From positions 46,088 to 98,133 of the forward strand of contig JACRNV010000015.1 of assembly GCA_016214785.1 (NCBI GenBank): a stretch of 52,046 nt of DNA, given 5' to 3'. Below the pieces are notes generated by a model that was given only the letters and a program-made list of their open reading frames with translations, ran no database searches and was not told where the DNA came from. The stretch is from Methanobacteriota archaeon. GTDB taxonomy: Archaea; Thermoplasmatota; Thermoplasmata; SG8-5; JACRNV01. Made by a program: the position numbers and the translations under genes. Position 1 is the stretch's first letter. Each line of letters starts with the position of its first letter. Below are positions 33,700-41,932 of this stretch, in pieces.

Positions 33700-35081
33700 C
33701 TGCGTCCCCCCTTCTTCCTCTTCATTCTTGCGCGCTCGCGCTTCCTGGCCTTCTCGCGCTGCATGTAGACGATGGCCAGCGCGATTGCAATTATGGCGCC
33801 GACGGCGAGGGCGGCGATGACGATCCAGTTGCTCCGGATGACGTTCTGCGGATTGTCGACGCTCCCCGGGCCGACCCTCAGCTGCGTGTAGAACGGGTTG
33901 GCCTGCACGCCGTTCCTGCGCACCTTGTAGACTACGAAGGCGGCGGTGTCCGGCACGTTGGCCTTGATTGTGATGTTCACCTCCCTCTCCGCATCGTTGG
34001 TCACGTCGAGGCGCAGCGTCGCCGCCTGCGCGCCGTTGACGCTTAGTATCGTCAGGTTGTCGCCGGATATCTCGAGATCGACGGTCTCGTTGTTGCCGAC
34101 CATGAACAGGCTCACGGACATCTGGTTGGTCCACGGGATGGCTATCGGCCCCTTCCGGTACTCGACCATAAGCCCGTTGCCGAGGTCGAGTAGCTCGTAA
34201 TCGGCGCGCTTGACCTCGACGGTGATCTGCATCTCGGTCGCGTAAACCCTCTTCAGCGATATCATCGACGAACTTGCTATTATCTCCGCAGAGGAGTTCA
34301 GTTGTATCTTGACGGTATTGCGCCGGGGGCTCCACCCGCTGGGGGGCGTGAATATCACGTCAATCGTGCGTATGTCCCCAATGTGAAACATATCCGATAT
34401 GTTAGTAAACACGAATTGCGAGCCCAGAATGTCGCAGCTGGCCCTGATGGTAACAGGGATGTTGTCTGCGCCGAGAACGTAAGGCATCGCCGAAGCTGGG
34501 TAGAACTGGCTAAGCCGGACAGTATTGGTCGAGAATGGCGGCACTACCATCGTATAGTGATCGAGGTTGCCGCCAATGCCGTAGTCTGGCATCCTCGCGC
34601 TCAGCATACTGGTGTATTTCTCGATGCCGTCTAAGCATATTGTCAAGTTCCAAGGATGATCATTCGACCACTGTTTTGTAATCTCATCGCGAAAATCGAC
34701 ATTCGCTACGTCACTGATGCCGATTGCGAAAACGTAAGTATTGGGGCCATCTATCGTGCAACGATTTATATCGATATAACGGCCGTACAGAAGGTCGGCC
34801 CAGGTGCCGTTGTCGTACTGCCATTCGTAATAGTTCGTCTCGTTGCGAACGGCCACATCCGGTCTCTGGACGCCATGATGAGCGATTATTTTCACAGTGC
34901 CGACCGAAGAAGTTGTTGTAACTGAGATGAGGTGTATGACTGCGGAGACGAGGAGGGGGCGCCCATTCGCCACCTGGGCATGCTCGCCAGGTATATGCAA
35001 GTCCACACTGACGACTTCCGCCCCCCGAGCCGATGGGATGGCCGGAAGGAGCAGAGCGAAGGCTACCAGGAGAATGAACAT
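33696..35081 (-). CDS. Large secreted, C-terminally anchored surface protein of the chelatase-like operon
   Basis: At least 461 residues: signal sequence (FILLVAFALLLPAIPSARG), a large extracytoplasmic region with many N-x-S/T sequons and repeated beta-sandwich-like stretches (EVNITIKANVPDTAAFVVYKV near the end looks like a CARDB/Ig-type domain), one TM helix (VIAALAVGAIIAIALAIVYM, about 424-443) and a very basic cytoplasmic tail ([16 protein letters not shown]). Start uncertain: the ATG at 35081 lacks a ribosome site, while AAAGGAGG (35126-35133) sits 5 nt before an in-frame ATT at 35120, which would add 13 residues giving a normal basic n-region. The protein is topologically similar to its coupled downstream neighbour. 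Confidence 0.75.
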   Translation of the reverse strand: MFILLVAFALLLPAIPSARGAEVVSVDLHIPGEHAQVANGRPLLVSAVIHLISVTTTSSVGTVKIIAHHGVQRPDVAVRNETNYYEWQYDNGTWADLLYGRYIDINRCTIDGPNTYVFAIGISDVANVDFRDEITKQWSNDHPWNLTICLDGIEKYTSMLSARMPDYGIGGNLDHYTMVVPPFSTNTVRLSQFYPASAMPYVLGADNIPVTIRASCDILGSQFVFTNISDMFHIGDIRTIDVIFTPPSGWSPRRNTVKIQLNSSAEIIASSSMISLKRVYATEMQITVEVKRADYELLDLGNGLMVEYRKGPIAIPWTNQMSVSLFMVGNNETVDLEISGDNLTILSVNGAQAATLRLDVTNDAEREVNITIKANVPDTAAFVVYKVRRNGVQANPFYTQLRVGPGSVDNPQNVIRSNWIVIAALAVGAIIAIALAIVYMQREKARKRERARMKRKKGGRR

Positions 35082-35125
35082 CCTTGCAGCTACCTGAACG
35101 TGACTCGCTCCACGCGTAATGCGGT

Positions 35126-35168
35126 CCTCCTTTCTGCGAGTTGGATTAAGGCCACCGTATTTATAAAT
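35126..35168 (-). promoter_or_regulatory. Promoter and strong ribosome binding site of the surface protein-AAA+ operon
   Basis: The minus strand reads ATTTATAAATAC (35158-35168, TATA box), then AAAGGAGG at 35133-35126. The nearest in-frame codon at normal spacing is ATT 35120-35118; the first in-frame ATG is 35081. Transcription should start near 35136. Confidence 0.55.
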
Positions 35169-35193
35169 TGCGTGGGCGCGCGCGTGCGTTCAA

Positions 35194-36117
35194 TCACCCC
35201 TTCAGATGGCCGAGGACGAACGACGAGACGTCCCTCACGTCCTCGCTGGTGCCCCAAATCCTTCCGTTGAGGGCGGCGTTCCCCAGTACGGCCTGGGACA
35301 TGCGCAGGACGGCGCTGTCCTTTAGGCCCCTGAGGCCCGAGCAGCGCCGTTCCATCTCCTTCTGCATCGCGGCTGAAAGCTCCGCCCTCGGCATCAGACG
35401 CCTGGCCTCCGCCACCCTTGCGCGCATCTCCCCCTCCTCCCTCTCGTAGTGCGACCGGAACCTCTCGGGATCGAGCCTGTAGCTCTCGACTCTCTTGATG
35501 ACCTCGAGGCGCTCCTCGATGTCAGTTAGCGCACTCACTCGGACGCAGAGCGCGAACCTCTCGACCAGGCTCGCGGACAGCTCTCCCTCCTCGTCGTTCA
35601 TCGTAGCCAGGATGACGAACTTCGCAGGCCACATGTCGCCGTCCGATTCGACGACGCCCTTTTCCTGCACTTCGAAGATGTGCCTCAGTGTCTTCTCGCT
35701 GAACAGGTTTATGCGGTCCAGGACCGCGTAGCCCTGGTTCGCCCTCCCCAGAAGGCCCGCGAACGGCTCGTTGTCCACGCGCCTTCCGGCCAGCTGGCCC
35801 ATGTCGGAGGTGATGGATATGTCCACGAGGGGGGCGGGCGCATTCACCGTCTCGAGCTTTTCCGCTTCGGAGCAGATAGGGCATGGCTTGTAGGGCCCCG
35901 GCGGGCACCGCACTGGACAGCCGCGGTGAGCCTTTATATTGGGCAAGATAGAGGAGAGGCCGCGTATCGCAGTCCTTTTTCCCGCGTCGCGCGTCCCTCG
36001 CACGAGCGCGCTGCCAATGGATGGGTTCGCGGCGGCGATGAGAAGCGCGCGCTTCAGCGCCTGCTGGCCGACAAGGGCGCTGAGGGGGAATGCGGCCTTA
36101 TTCTCATCCGCCGGCAT
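35194..36117 (-). CDS. Degenerate chelatase-type AAA+ protein
   Basis: 307 residues collinear with BchI: FPLSALVGQQALKRALLIAA, ANPSIGSALVRGTRDAGKRT, the cysteine insert C67-x3-C71-x7-C79-x2-C82, DRINLFSEKTLRHIF, FVILATMNDEEGELSASLVERFAL and a C-terminal lid. The Walker A Ser/Thr after GK is Arg (GTRDAGKRT) and the Walker B Asp-Glu is Asp-Arg (LDRINLF), so ATP hydrolysis is unlikely. The cysteine site and overall fold are retained. In chelatases the D subunit carries such an inactive AAA+ domain that assembles with active I subunits. The ATG overlaps the end of the upstream vWA gene by 14 nt, so the two are coupled. Confidence 0.83.
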   Translation of the reverse strand: MPADENKAAFPLSALVGQQALKRALLIAAANPSIGSALVRGTRDAGKRTAIRGLSSILPNIKAHRGCPVRCPPGPYKPCPICSEAEKLETVNAPAPLVDISITSDMGQLAGRRVDNEPFAGLLGRANQGYAVLDRINLFSEKTLRHIFEVQEKGVVESDGDMWPAKFVILATMNDEEGELSASLVERFALCVRVSALTDIEERLEVIKRVESYRLDPERFRSHYEREEGEMRARVAEARRLMPRAELSAAMQKEMERRCSGLRGLKDSAVLRMSQAVLGNAALNGRIWGTSEDVRDVSSFVLGHLKG

Positions 36118-38857
36118 CCGATGTCCCCTGCGCGCCCCCGGTGGTCTGCGCCATCAGGGCGGCCATGCTCTCTTGCGAAATATGCAGCGGGAGGACGTTC
36201 GTTATGGCGCCGACAATGTCCTGGTCAGTGACCCTTGAGTCCCCCCTCAGGGCGGCGTGCGCCCTGGCCACAAGGCCGATGACCAGCTCGGATATGTTGC
36301 CCTCGACCCCCATGTCGGCGCAGACCCTCGATACCATGTCGAGCTGGCTGTCGGTGACGGCCACCTTCTCGTAGACGCCGCGGGCGCTAAGGATGCGCTC
36401 GAGTGTGCGCGCCCTCTCCCTCTCGGCGTCGGCGGCGAAGACTTCCGGCGATTCCGAGAAGAGGCGTATCCTGCGCACCGCCCTGACGAGCTGGCGCATC
36501 TGGTCGAGCGGCTGTGCCTCAATGGACATCGATATGTGCTCAAGGAGCATCGGGTGAATCTCCGCGTCCTTGCCGCGGACCGTCCCAACCAGCAGGAACT
36601 TGCTGGGGATGCGGTGCGAAGCCCTCCCCCTATCGAGATGGTTGTAGCCCGATGCCATGACCTCGGCGATTATCTCCGCTGTCTCGCTGCTCAAGTCTTC
36701 TATTCCATCGATGAATAGGATTCCCCTGTGCGCCCTAGTGAGCGGGTTTGGCGAAACGACATAATGGATGTATATCTTTCCCTTGAGGCGCACCGGCTCC
36801 ATCTCTTGCGAGAGAGTCACCAGGGGTATCGGAGCCTTGACCACTTCGAGCTCGCCCATCTCTCGCTTCAACATGCAGGCGGGGCACAGCTCGTCGACCT
36901 TCGCCGGATCGCAACCGTACCTGCATTTCTTCACGGTGTCTATCGTGAACCCCGAATCCTGTATGTACTTGAGCGCGTTCTTCACGGCGTCTGCGTCGAA
37001 GCCGTAGAGCAGGACGCCCTTGAGCTTCTCCGGCGCCACGAACGCCGGCAGGAGCCTGTCCTTGATGACCTCGCTCCCCGCGACGCCCTGCGCCACCTGT
37101 GCGAACGGGCCCATGGCGGGGGTTATCCCCCCTTCCTTCGTCCACAGCATCTTCATCTGGAGGAGCGCCTGTGCGATGTCCTCGTCCGAGACCTCCGATG
37201 CCAGCCGCTTCGACGCCAGGAGCCGTATGGCCCCCAGAAGCCGCTCGGCGAAAGCAGGGGAATCGGAGAAGAGGGCGGCTATCTGCCATATCGTCTCGCC
37301 GTCGTAATGCTCGAACTTCACGTCCTTGGAGAACTTGCGTGCCTTAAGCATCGCCTGCACGAGATCCCTGCGCTCGCGCTCGACCCTGCCCTCGAACCTG
37401 ATCGGGTCGACCTCGTATTCATGCAAGTACATCGTCTTGCGGACCCTTTCCTCGAGGGAGCCCGACGGAGCGCCGTCAATCACCTGGTCAATGCACGCAG
37501 CGATGTCCTCGGGCGGGGCGCGCTCGGTGCTTTCCGAGCTGAGGACGAGTGTCGTTCTGGCCGGAACCGGAAGCTCGTATGTGCCCTTCCCGAGCGTGTA
37601 CTTGCCCGATGCCAAGGCTTTGGACAGGAATGCGGCCGAAGAAGGGTCTACGTTATCTGGCTCTCCCAAATACATGATCCCGCGGTGGGCCATCGCAAGC
37701 AAACCCTTGGACTGAAGGAAGCGAACATAGATATCGCCGCTCATCTTGGCAACGTTCGCCTTCCTGGGCATCTTGATTATCGGGTACGTCCAGAGGGAGG
37801 TGGGGACGTCCCCGCCCTCGCCATACCTTATCTTGCATGCATAGCAGTAGTGCTCGGGCTCGTCCGGGGCGCAACCGAGCGTGCATTTGGCCGCAGAGCG
37901 CAGCTCCATCGAGAGGTCGTCCAGGAAGTCTAGCGCTTCGATTACGACTCCCTTCTCCACGCCCCTCAGCATTATGCCCTTGAGGTCGGGGTTAGCTATG
38001 ACGGGGGCTATGCGCTCGATGACCTGGTCCACGGTGTAGTGCCTCTCGATGTCGAGCTTCGCCGCGGCGCCCTCCGGCGGTATGGCCGTGAAATGTATGC
38101 CCGACGCCTCGTCCGCGATGAGATGGGCGAGCTCGCTGCCTCCGGGATTGACGTCTACGACAATAAGAGGTATCCCGCCGTCCGATATGGCCGCGCAGGT
38201 GCCCTTGATCTCGTCGAGGACATCCTCTCCCGGCACCGTAGGGGTGTTCGCGCTCCCGTCCGTCGCCAGGACGAGCAGGCCGCGCGTGTCGGGCTCGACC
38301 CTGAGCTTGGCCTTCAGGGTCTCCAGCCCGCGCCTGAGGCCAGTACAAAGAGGTGTCGTCCCGCCGTACGGGGCGGTCTCGATGAACTTGTTGGCCTTGT
38401 CCACGCTGGATGTGAAGGGGACTGAGACCTGCGCGGTCCTACCGAAGCAAGTGACAACAGCGACCCTGTCCCTCGCCTGGTAGGCGTTCATCATCAGCTC
38501 CTTCATCGCAGACTGGATGGAGACCATCTTGTGGTACGACACCATCGAGCTGCTGGTGTCGAGGACAAGGCAGATGAGAGTGGAGATTTTGCGCCTCCTG
38601 ACCTTCTCCTTGTAATCGCGCTTCTTGACCTCGATCTTCCCTCTGGCGGAGTGCATGATAGCGGATTTGATTGTCGGGAGGATGGCTATGTCGAATATAT
38701 CCGTGCTTTTTGGGTCCCGGTGCTTGATGTAGCGCCCCTGAAGGCCGACGGTGAGTATGTCCGTGCGCCTGCCGCCCTTCACTCGGCCCGTGATGACCCT
38801 CTTGGACTTCTTCTTGAGAAGGCGGTCTAGAATGTGCTTCAAGTCATCCTGTGCCAT
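36104..38857 (-). CDS. vWA-domain protein with two degenerate chelatase-type AAA+ domains
   Basis: 917 residues from ATG 38857 (GAGGGG 5 nt upstream; TATA box near 38896); the frame opens further to 38944, outside the transcript. Residues 92-265 are a von Willebrand A domain with intact MIDAS: LVLDTSSSM (Asp100, Ser102, Ser104), GGTTPL (Thr167/168) and LATDG (Asp200). Two AAA+-like modules follow (about 280-560 and 585-870), each with the cysteine insert (325/329/338/341 and 645/649/658/661) and HRGI(M/L)(Y/F) at the Walker B strand but no GK(S/T) or DE. This is a rearranged BchD: vWA first, then inactive AAA+ twice. It should recruit a target and co-assemble with the two active ATPases. Confidence 0.85.
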   Translation of the reverse strand: MAQDDLKHILDRLLKKKSKRVITGRVKGGRRTDILTVGLQGRYIKHRDPKSTDIFDIAILPTIKSAIMHSARGKIEVKKRDYKEKVRRRKISTLICLVLDTSSSMVSYHKMVSIQSAMKELMMNAYQARDRVAVVTCFGRTAQVSVPFTSSVDKANKFIETAPYGGTTPLCTGLRRGLETLKAKLRVEPDTRGLLVLATDGSANTPTVPGEDVLDEIKGTCAAISDGGIPLIVVDVNPGGSELAHLIADEASGIHFTAIPPEGAAAKLDIERHYTVDQVIERIAPVIANPDLKGIMLRGVEKGVVIEALDFLDDLSMELRSAAKCTLGCAPDEPEHYCYACKIRYGEGGDVPTSLWTYPIIKMPRKANVAKMSGDIYVRFLQSKGLLAMAHRGIMYLGEPDNVDPSSAAFLSKALASGKYTLGKGTYELPVPARTTLVLSSESTERAPPEDIAACIDQVIDGAPSGSLEERVRKTMYLHEYEVDPIRFEGRVERERRDLVQAMLKARKFSKDVKFEHYDGETIWQIAALFSDSPAFAERLLGAIRLLASKRLASEVSDEDIAQALLQMKMLWTKEGGITPAMGPFAQVAQGVAGSEVIKDRLLPAFVAPEKLKGVLLYGFDADAVKNALKYIQDSGFTIDTVKKCRYGCDPAKVDELCPACMLKREMGELEVVKAPIPLVTLSQEMEPVRLKGKIYIHYVVSPNPLTRAHRGILFIDGIEDLSSETAEIIAEVMASGYNHLDRGRASHRIPSKFLLVGTVRGKDAEIHPMLLEHISMSIEAQPLDQMRQLVRAVRRIRLFSESPEVFAADAERERARTLERILSARGVYEKVAVTDSQLDMVSRVCADMGVEGNISELVIGLVARAHAALRGDSRVTDQDIVGAITNVLPLHISQESMAALMAQTTGGAQGTSDAGG

Positions 38858-38890
38858 TGGTCCCCTCAGCAATGTAGGATTGCCGAGCCA

Positions 38891-38901
38891 TGTTATATAT
38901 G
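38891..38901 (-). promoter_or_regulatory. TATA box of the vWA-AAA+ pair
   Basis: CATATATAACA on the minus strand, predicting transcription from about 38870 with a 13-nt leader that contains the GAGGGG ribosome site. Confidence 0.55.
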
Positions 38902-39022
38902 TTTCCCACGCGCGTAGGGAACCCAATAGGCGGATTTTACGCAACTACGCGAGCGAAGGATCCGGCCTCTGCTCTTCGCTCGTGGCGGCTGATGTTACTG
39001 CATCTGCAGTCGGAGGTCCCGC

Positions 39023-39964
39023 TCAGTCCCTTACGCCCTTCTCGGTTATGGAGACGACCGCCTCCGCCTCCGGCAGGTTCGGGGAGTCGACCAGGCGCAC
39101 TATGCGCTTCCCGCCCTTGCTCTTCCTGAGGTATAGCCTGTAAGTTGCGGTGTGCCCGACTATGTGGCCTCCGATGGGCCTTGTCGGGTCTCCGAAGAAA
39201 GCGTCCGGGTTCGCAGACACCTGATTCGTCACCAACACAACGGCGTTGTAGATATCGCCGAATCGCAGCAAATCGTGCATGTGCTTGTTGATCATCTGCT
39301 GCCTCGACGCCAGCGTCCCCCGGCCTACGTACTCTGCCCGGAAGAGCGACGTCAGCGAATCCACGATAATGAGCTTGATTGTCTTCTTCTCGGCGATCTC
39401 CTTTGCCTTCTCCACGAGGAGCATCTGGTGGTTCGAGTTGAACGCCCTCGCGACATGGATGTGCTTCAACACTTCCTCCGGCTCGATGTCGAGCCCCTGC
39501 GCCATCTGCGCGATGCGCTCGGGCCTGAAGGTGTTCTCGGTATCGATGATTATCGTCTCTCCGGCCAGCCCGCCGTCCTCGGGGGCAAGCTGAACGTTCA
39601 CCGCGCACTGGTGCGCTATCTGCGTCTTCCCTGAACCGTACTCGCCGAAGAGTTCGGTTATCGCCTGGCTCTCGAAGCCCCCGCCCATCAGGTCGTTGAG
39701 AGCCTTCGAGCTCGTGGTCAGCTTACCCAACCCCCTCCTTCTTTCCATGACAACGTCCCCTGTCTCGAAGGAGCCGATGTCCGCCTCCTTCTTCGCGGCG
39801 GCGATTATCTTCGCGGCCACACCCTCTCCTATGTCTGCCACCTCGGCCAGCGTCTTGGGCGATACCACGGCTATGGCCATGAGGTTGCTGTATCCCGCTT
39901 CCCTGAGCTTCGCCGCTATCGCCTGTCCTACTCCGGGAAGGTCTTCCATGCTCGTTTCGGGCAT
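39023..39964 (-). CDS. radA: DNA repair and recombination protein RadA
   Basis: 313 residues from ATG 39964 (GGGTGA upstream). Helix-hairpin-helix N-terminal domain ([18 protein letters not shown]), linker, then the RecA core: [21 protein letters not shown] (Walker A), [41 protein letters not shown] (Walker B) and the L2 loop region [22 protein letters not shown]. This is the archaeal Rad51/RecA strand-exchange protein, intact and of normal length. The longer open frame upstream (to 40225) runs through the promoter and the divergent gene. Monocistronic, with a TATA box near 39997-40003. Confidence 0.97.
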   Translation of the reverse strand: MPETSMEDLPGVGQAIAAKLREAGYSNLMAIAVVSPKTLAEVADIGEGVAAKIIAAAKKEADIGSFETGDVVMERRRGLGKLTTSSKALNDLMGGGFESQAITELFGEYGSGKTQIAHQCAVNVQLAPEDGGLAGETIIIDTENTFRPERIAQMAQGLDIEPEEVLKHIHVARAFNSNHQMLLVEKAKEIAEKKTIKLIIVDSLTSLFRAEYVGRGTLASRQQMINKHMHDLLRFGDIYNAVVLVTNQVSANPDAFFGDPTRPIGGHIVGHTATYRLYLRKSKGGKRIVRLVDSPNLPEAEAVVSITEKGVRD

Positions 39965-39996
39965 TTCGTCACCCTGTGAGCAAATCGCGCCTTGGG

Positions 39997-40050
39997 ATAT
40001 AAGGGTTGGGTGGGGGGGAGGGCGAAAATGCTCCAGCCACCTATTTATAG
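39997..40050. promoter_or_regulatory. Divergent promoters of radA and the CorA-like gene
   Basis: CTTATATCC on the minus strand (39997-40003) serves radA with a 10-nt leader. CTATTTATAG on the plus strand (40041-40050) is about 26 nt before the ATG at 40072, giving an almost leaderless message for the CorA-like gene. Confidence 0.55.
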
Positions 40051-40071
40051 AATCGCGCCATTGCCGGGGGG

Positions 40072-41193
40072 ATGAAAGAGGTGGAGACATGGCGCCCGGT
40101 GAACGGCGACGATAACATCGTCCAGTGCGTGGCCCTTCTGCCGGACGCCACGGTCCTGAGACAGCAGTTTGCGACCTGCGCGATAGGCGAGTGTAAAGAT
40201 ATCGTGGACAAGGCCAACGTCGCATGGACGAACATAGCCGTGGTGGACATAGGGAAGGACGCGGGCGATGTCGCGGCCAGCCTAGGATTCACGAAAGACC
40301 TTGTCGAGGCTCTGATGAAAGCCTCCCAGAGCGAATACGAGGACCGGGACACGGAGCTCGGAATGCGCCTGCCGGTAGTGAAAGTCGAGGGGATGGACAT
40401 CCGGACATACCCCCTGCTCATCCTCGTACGCAAGGGGCTCATCCTAACGATGCACCCGATGCAGGTCAAGAGGTTCGTGCGCTTCTCCAGGTATGCCGAG
40501 GGCTTCATGCGCAAGTTCAAGGAGAGCGCCACCGTCGTCGACAGAATGACCCTTTTGCTCATCAGGATCGTGGACGAGAACAACGAGAAGAACTTCGACG
40601 GCCTGCGCGAGCTTCAGGAGGTCGGCGAGAAGCTCAGCCAGTTCCTCGTGGACACGAAGGGGGCGACCGACGACCTGGGCCTGAGGATACATCAGATAAA
40701 GCAGAGCCTCGTCGACTACCTGGGCGCGCTCTGGGCCAGCCAAGAGGTCCTCCATTCCCTGCGTTTCGGCGACGCGGACGTCATCACTGACAACCCGAAG
40801 ATACTCCAAAAGATAGAGATGCTCAACGAGGAGATCTCCAGGAACATCTCCCTCGGCGAGCACGTGTCAGAAGTGATGGCCTCCGGTTTGGGCGTCCTGC
40901 AAACGATTTACAACAATCAGTTGCAGATATACAACAACCAGCTCCAGCTGCTGAACAACAAGCTGGCGCTCCTGGCATCCTGGATGGCCGTGGTTGCGAC
41001 CGCCGTGGCGGTCCCGAACACCCTCGCCACGATATTCGGTGTGGCTCCCATCGCAGAGCTCCTGCCATGGGAAGTCATCGTCTTCGTCCTCATCATGTCG
41101 ACGATAATATCCACCTACTTCACCTACGTTTACATTAAGGCCAAAGGCTGGTTTCCGGAGAAGTACGACGAGACGGAGGACGAGAAGAGATGA
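40072..41193 (+). CDS. CorA-like membrane protein lacking the GMN motif
   Basis: 373 residues with the CorA/MIT plan: a soluble N-terminal alpha/beta domain, a long helical stalk (about 130-300, e.g. [24 protein letters not shown] and [24 protein letters not shown]) and two C-terminal TM helices (about 303-322 and 335-358). In CorA channels the first TM ends in Y/F-G-M-N; here it is [19 protein letters not shown], so the selectivity-filter Met-Asn are missing. The protein may be a CorA relative with altered ion use or a structural subunit. A TATA box 26 nt upstream supports the start. Its stop overlaps the start of the next small gene (ATGA). Confidence 0.8.
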   Translation: MKEVETWRPVNGDDNIVQCVALLPDATVLRQQFATCAIGECKDIVDKANVAWTNIAVVDIGKDAGDVAASLGFTKDLVEALMKASQSEYEDRDTELGMRLPVVKVEGMDIRTYPLLILVRKGLILTMHPMQVKRFVRFSRYAEGFMRKFKESATVVDRMTLLLIRIVDENNEKNFDGLRELQEVGEKLSQFLVDTKGATDDLGLRIHQIKQSLVDYLGALWASQEVLHSLRFGDADVITDNPKILQKIEMLNEEISRNISLGEHVSEVMASGLGVLQTIYNNQLQIYNNQLQLLNNKLALLASWMAVVATAVAVPNTLATIFGVAPIAELLPWEVIVFVLIMSTIISTYFTYVYIKAKGWFPEKYDETEDEKR

Positions 41194-41417
41194 AGACCTA
41201 CCTCAAGATTCATTTCTCCAGCGAGGGGAGTGCGCCATCCGACGTGATATCGAAGCTGGAGAAGCTCGGGTGGAAGCCCGTCATCGGCGAGTACGATTTC
41301 ATGATGGAGAGCGGCCTGGGGGAGGGCGTGGGCGAGTCCTACAAGAGGATGGTCGACAAGCTCCATGAGGCGCTGAAAGGGGCGAACGTGAGATACTCGC
41401 TATACTCAAGGCCCTGA
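41190..41417 (+). CDS. Small conserved-looking protein coupled to the CorA-like gene
   Basis: 75 residues, [41 protein letters not shown]..., a ferredoxin-like beta-alpha-beta pattern ending in VRYSLYSRP. No named family recognised. Its ATG overlaps the TGA of the CorA-like gene, so synthesis is coupled and it may bind or regulate that protein. The GC-rich codon use is normal for the genome. It ends 49 nt before tRNA-Gly. Confidence 0.65.
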   Translation: MKTYLKIHFSSEGSAPSDVISKLEKLGWKPVIGEYDFMMESGLGEGVGESYKRMVDKLHEALKGANVRYSLYSRP

Positions 41418-41466
41418 CATCGAACGCGAAACCCTTTAGAACCCTCTCAGTATCCGGTATCCGAGC

Positions 41467-41538
41467 GCGCTCGTAATCCAGTGGTTAGGATTCAAGCTTC
41501 CCAAGCTTGCTACCCGGGTTCGAATCCCGGCGGGCGCA
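41467..41538 (+). tRNA. tRNA-Gly (anticodon CCC)
   Basis: The acceptor GCGCUCG pairs with CGGGCGC (one G-U) with discriminator A. The anticodon stem CAAGC/GCUUG has the loop UUCCCAA, anticodon CCC, and the T-arm is CCGGG-UUCGAAU-CCCGG. 72 nt, CCA not encoded. Degenerate copies of its 3' end follow at 41652-41666 and 41743-41754. Confidence 0.93.
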
Positions 41539-41754
41539 TCGAATTTCTTCTAATTGTTCAAAAATCCATACGACGCAACCAATACAATGGATGTTTGATT
41601 GGGTTGCGTCTGGCCCTCGGCAAGGCTGGGAATTCGTAGTCCTTGCCTCGGTCCCGGCGAGCGCATAGATTCGTTTTAGAAGCAAAGCGAGACGGGATGT
41701 AGGCCATCTCATAGCTAACCAATAGCAAAGGTAACCAAGTGGCCGAATCCCGGC
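41525..41754 (+). repeat. tRNA-Gly 3'-end copies (possible attachment-site remnants)
   Basis: The tRNA 3' end TCCCGGCGGGCGCAT (41525-41539) is repeated with one mismatch at 41652-41666 (TCCCGGCGAGCGCAT). CGAATCCCGGCG (41521-41532) is repeated exactly near 41745-41756. Directly repeated tRNA ends are the usual scar of integrase-mediated insertion; no integrase gene is visible, so the element is gone or the copies are non-autonomous. Confidence 0.5.
41572..41745 (+). repeat. Hairpin repeats beside tRNA-Gly, related to those beside tRNA-Leu
   Basis: GACGCAACC (41572-41580) pairs with GGTTGCGTC (41602-41610) around a 21-nt loop ending in TGATTG. GGCAAGG (41619-41625) pairs with CCTTGCC (41641-41647). 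GCTGGGAATTCG (41625-41636) matches GCTGGGAACTCG at 24813-24824. Positions 41708-41745 are an inverted copy of 24952-24989. The 41539-42029 stretch shows no credible gene; a T-run (41762-41770) could terminate transcription. Confidence 0.5.
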
Positions 41755-41932
41755 GAATGCTACCTTTTTTTTCAGTATCTGTGTGGATGAAGAAATATAA
41801 GGGAAGAAGCAAGCAGTAGGGTTGATGCAACCGCCGCCGCAGCCTCCGTATGAAATGGCCCTGGATTGAATCCCTTCCTGTATTATTCTCAAATATGGAA
41901 CATATATACTGTCCGACGGCGCTTTTCCTGAC

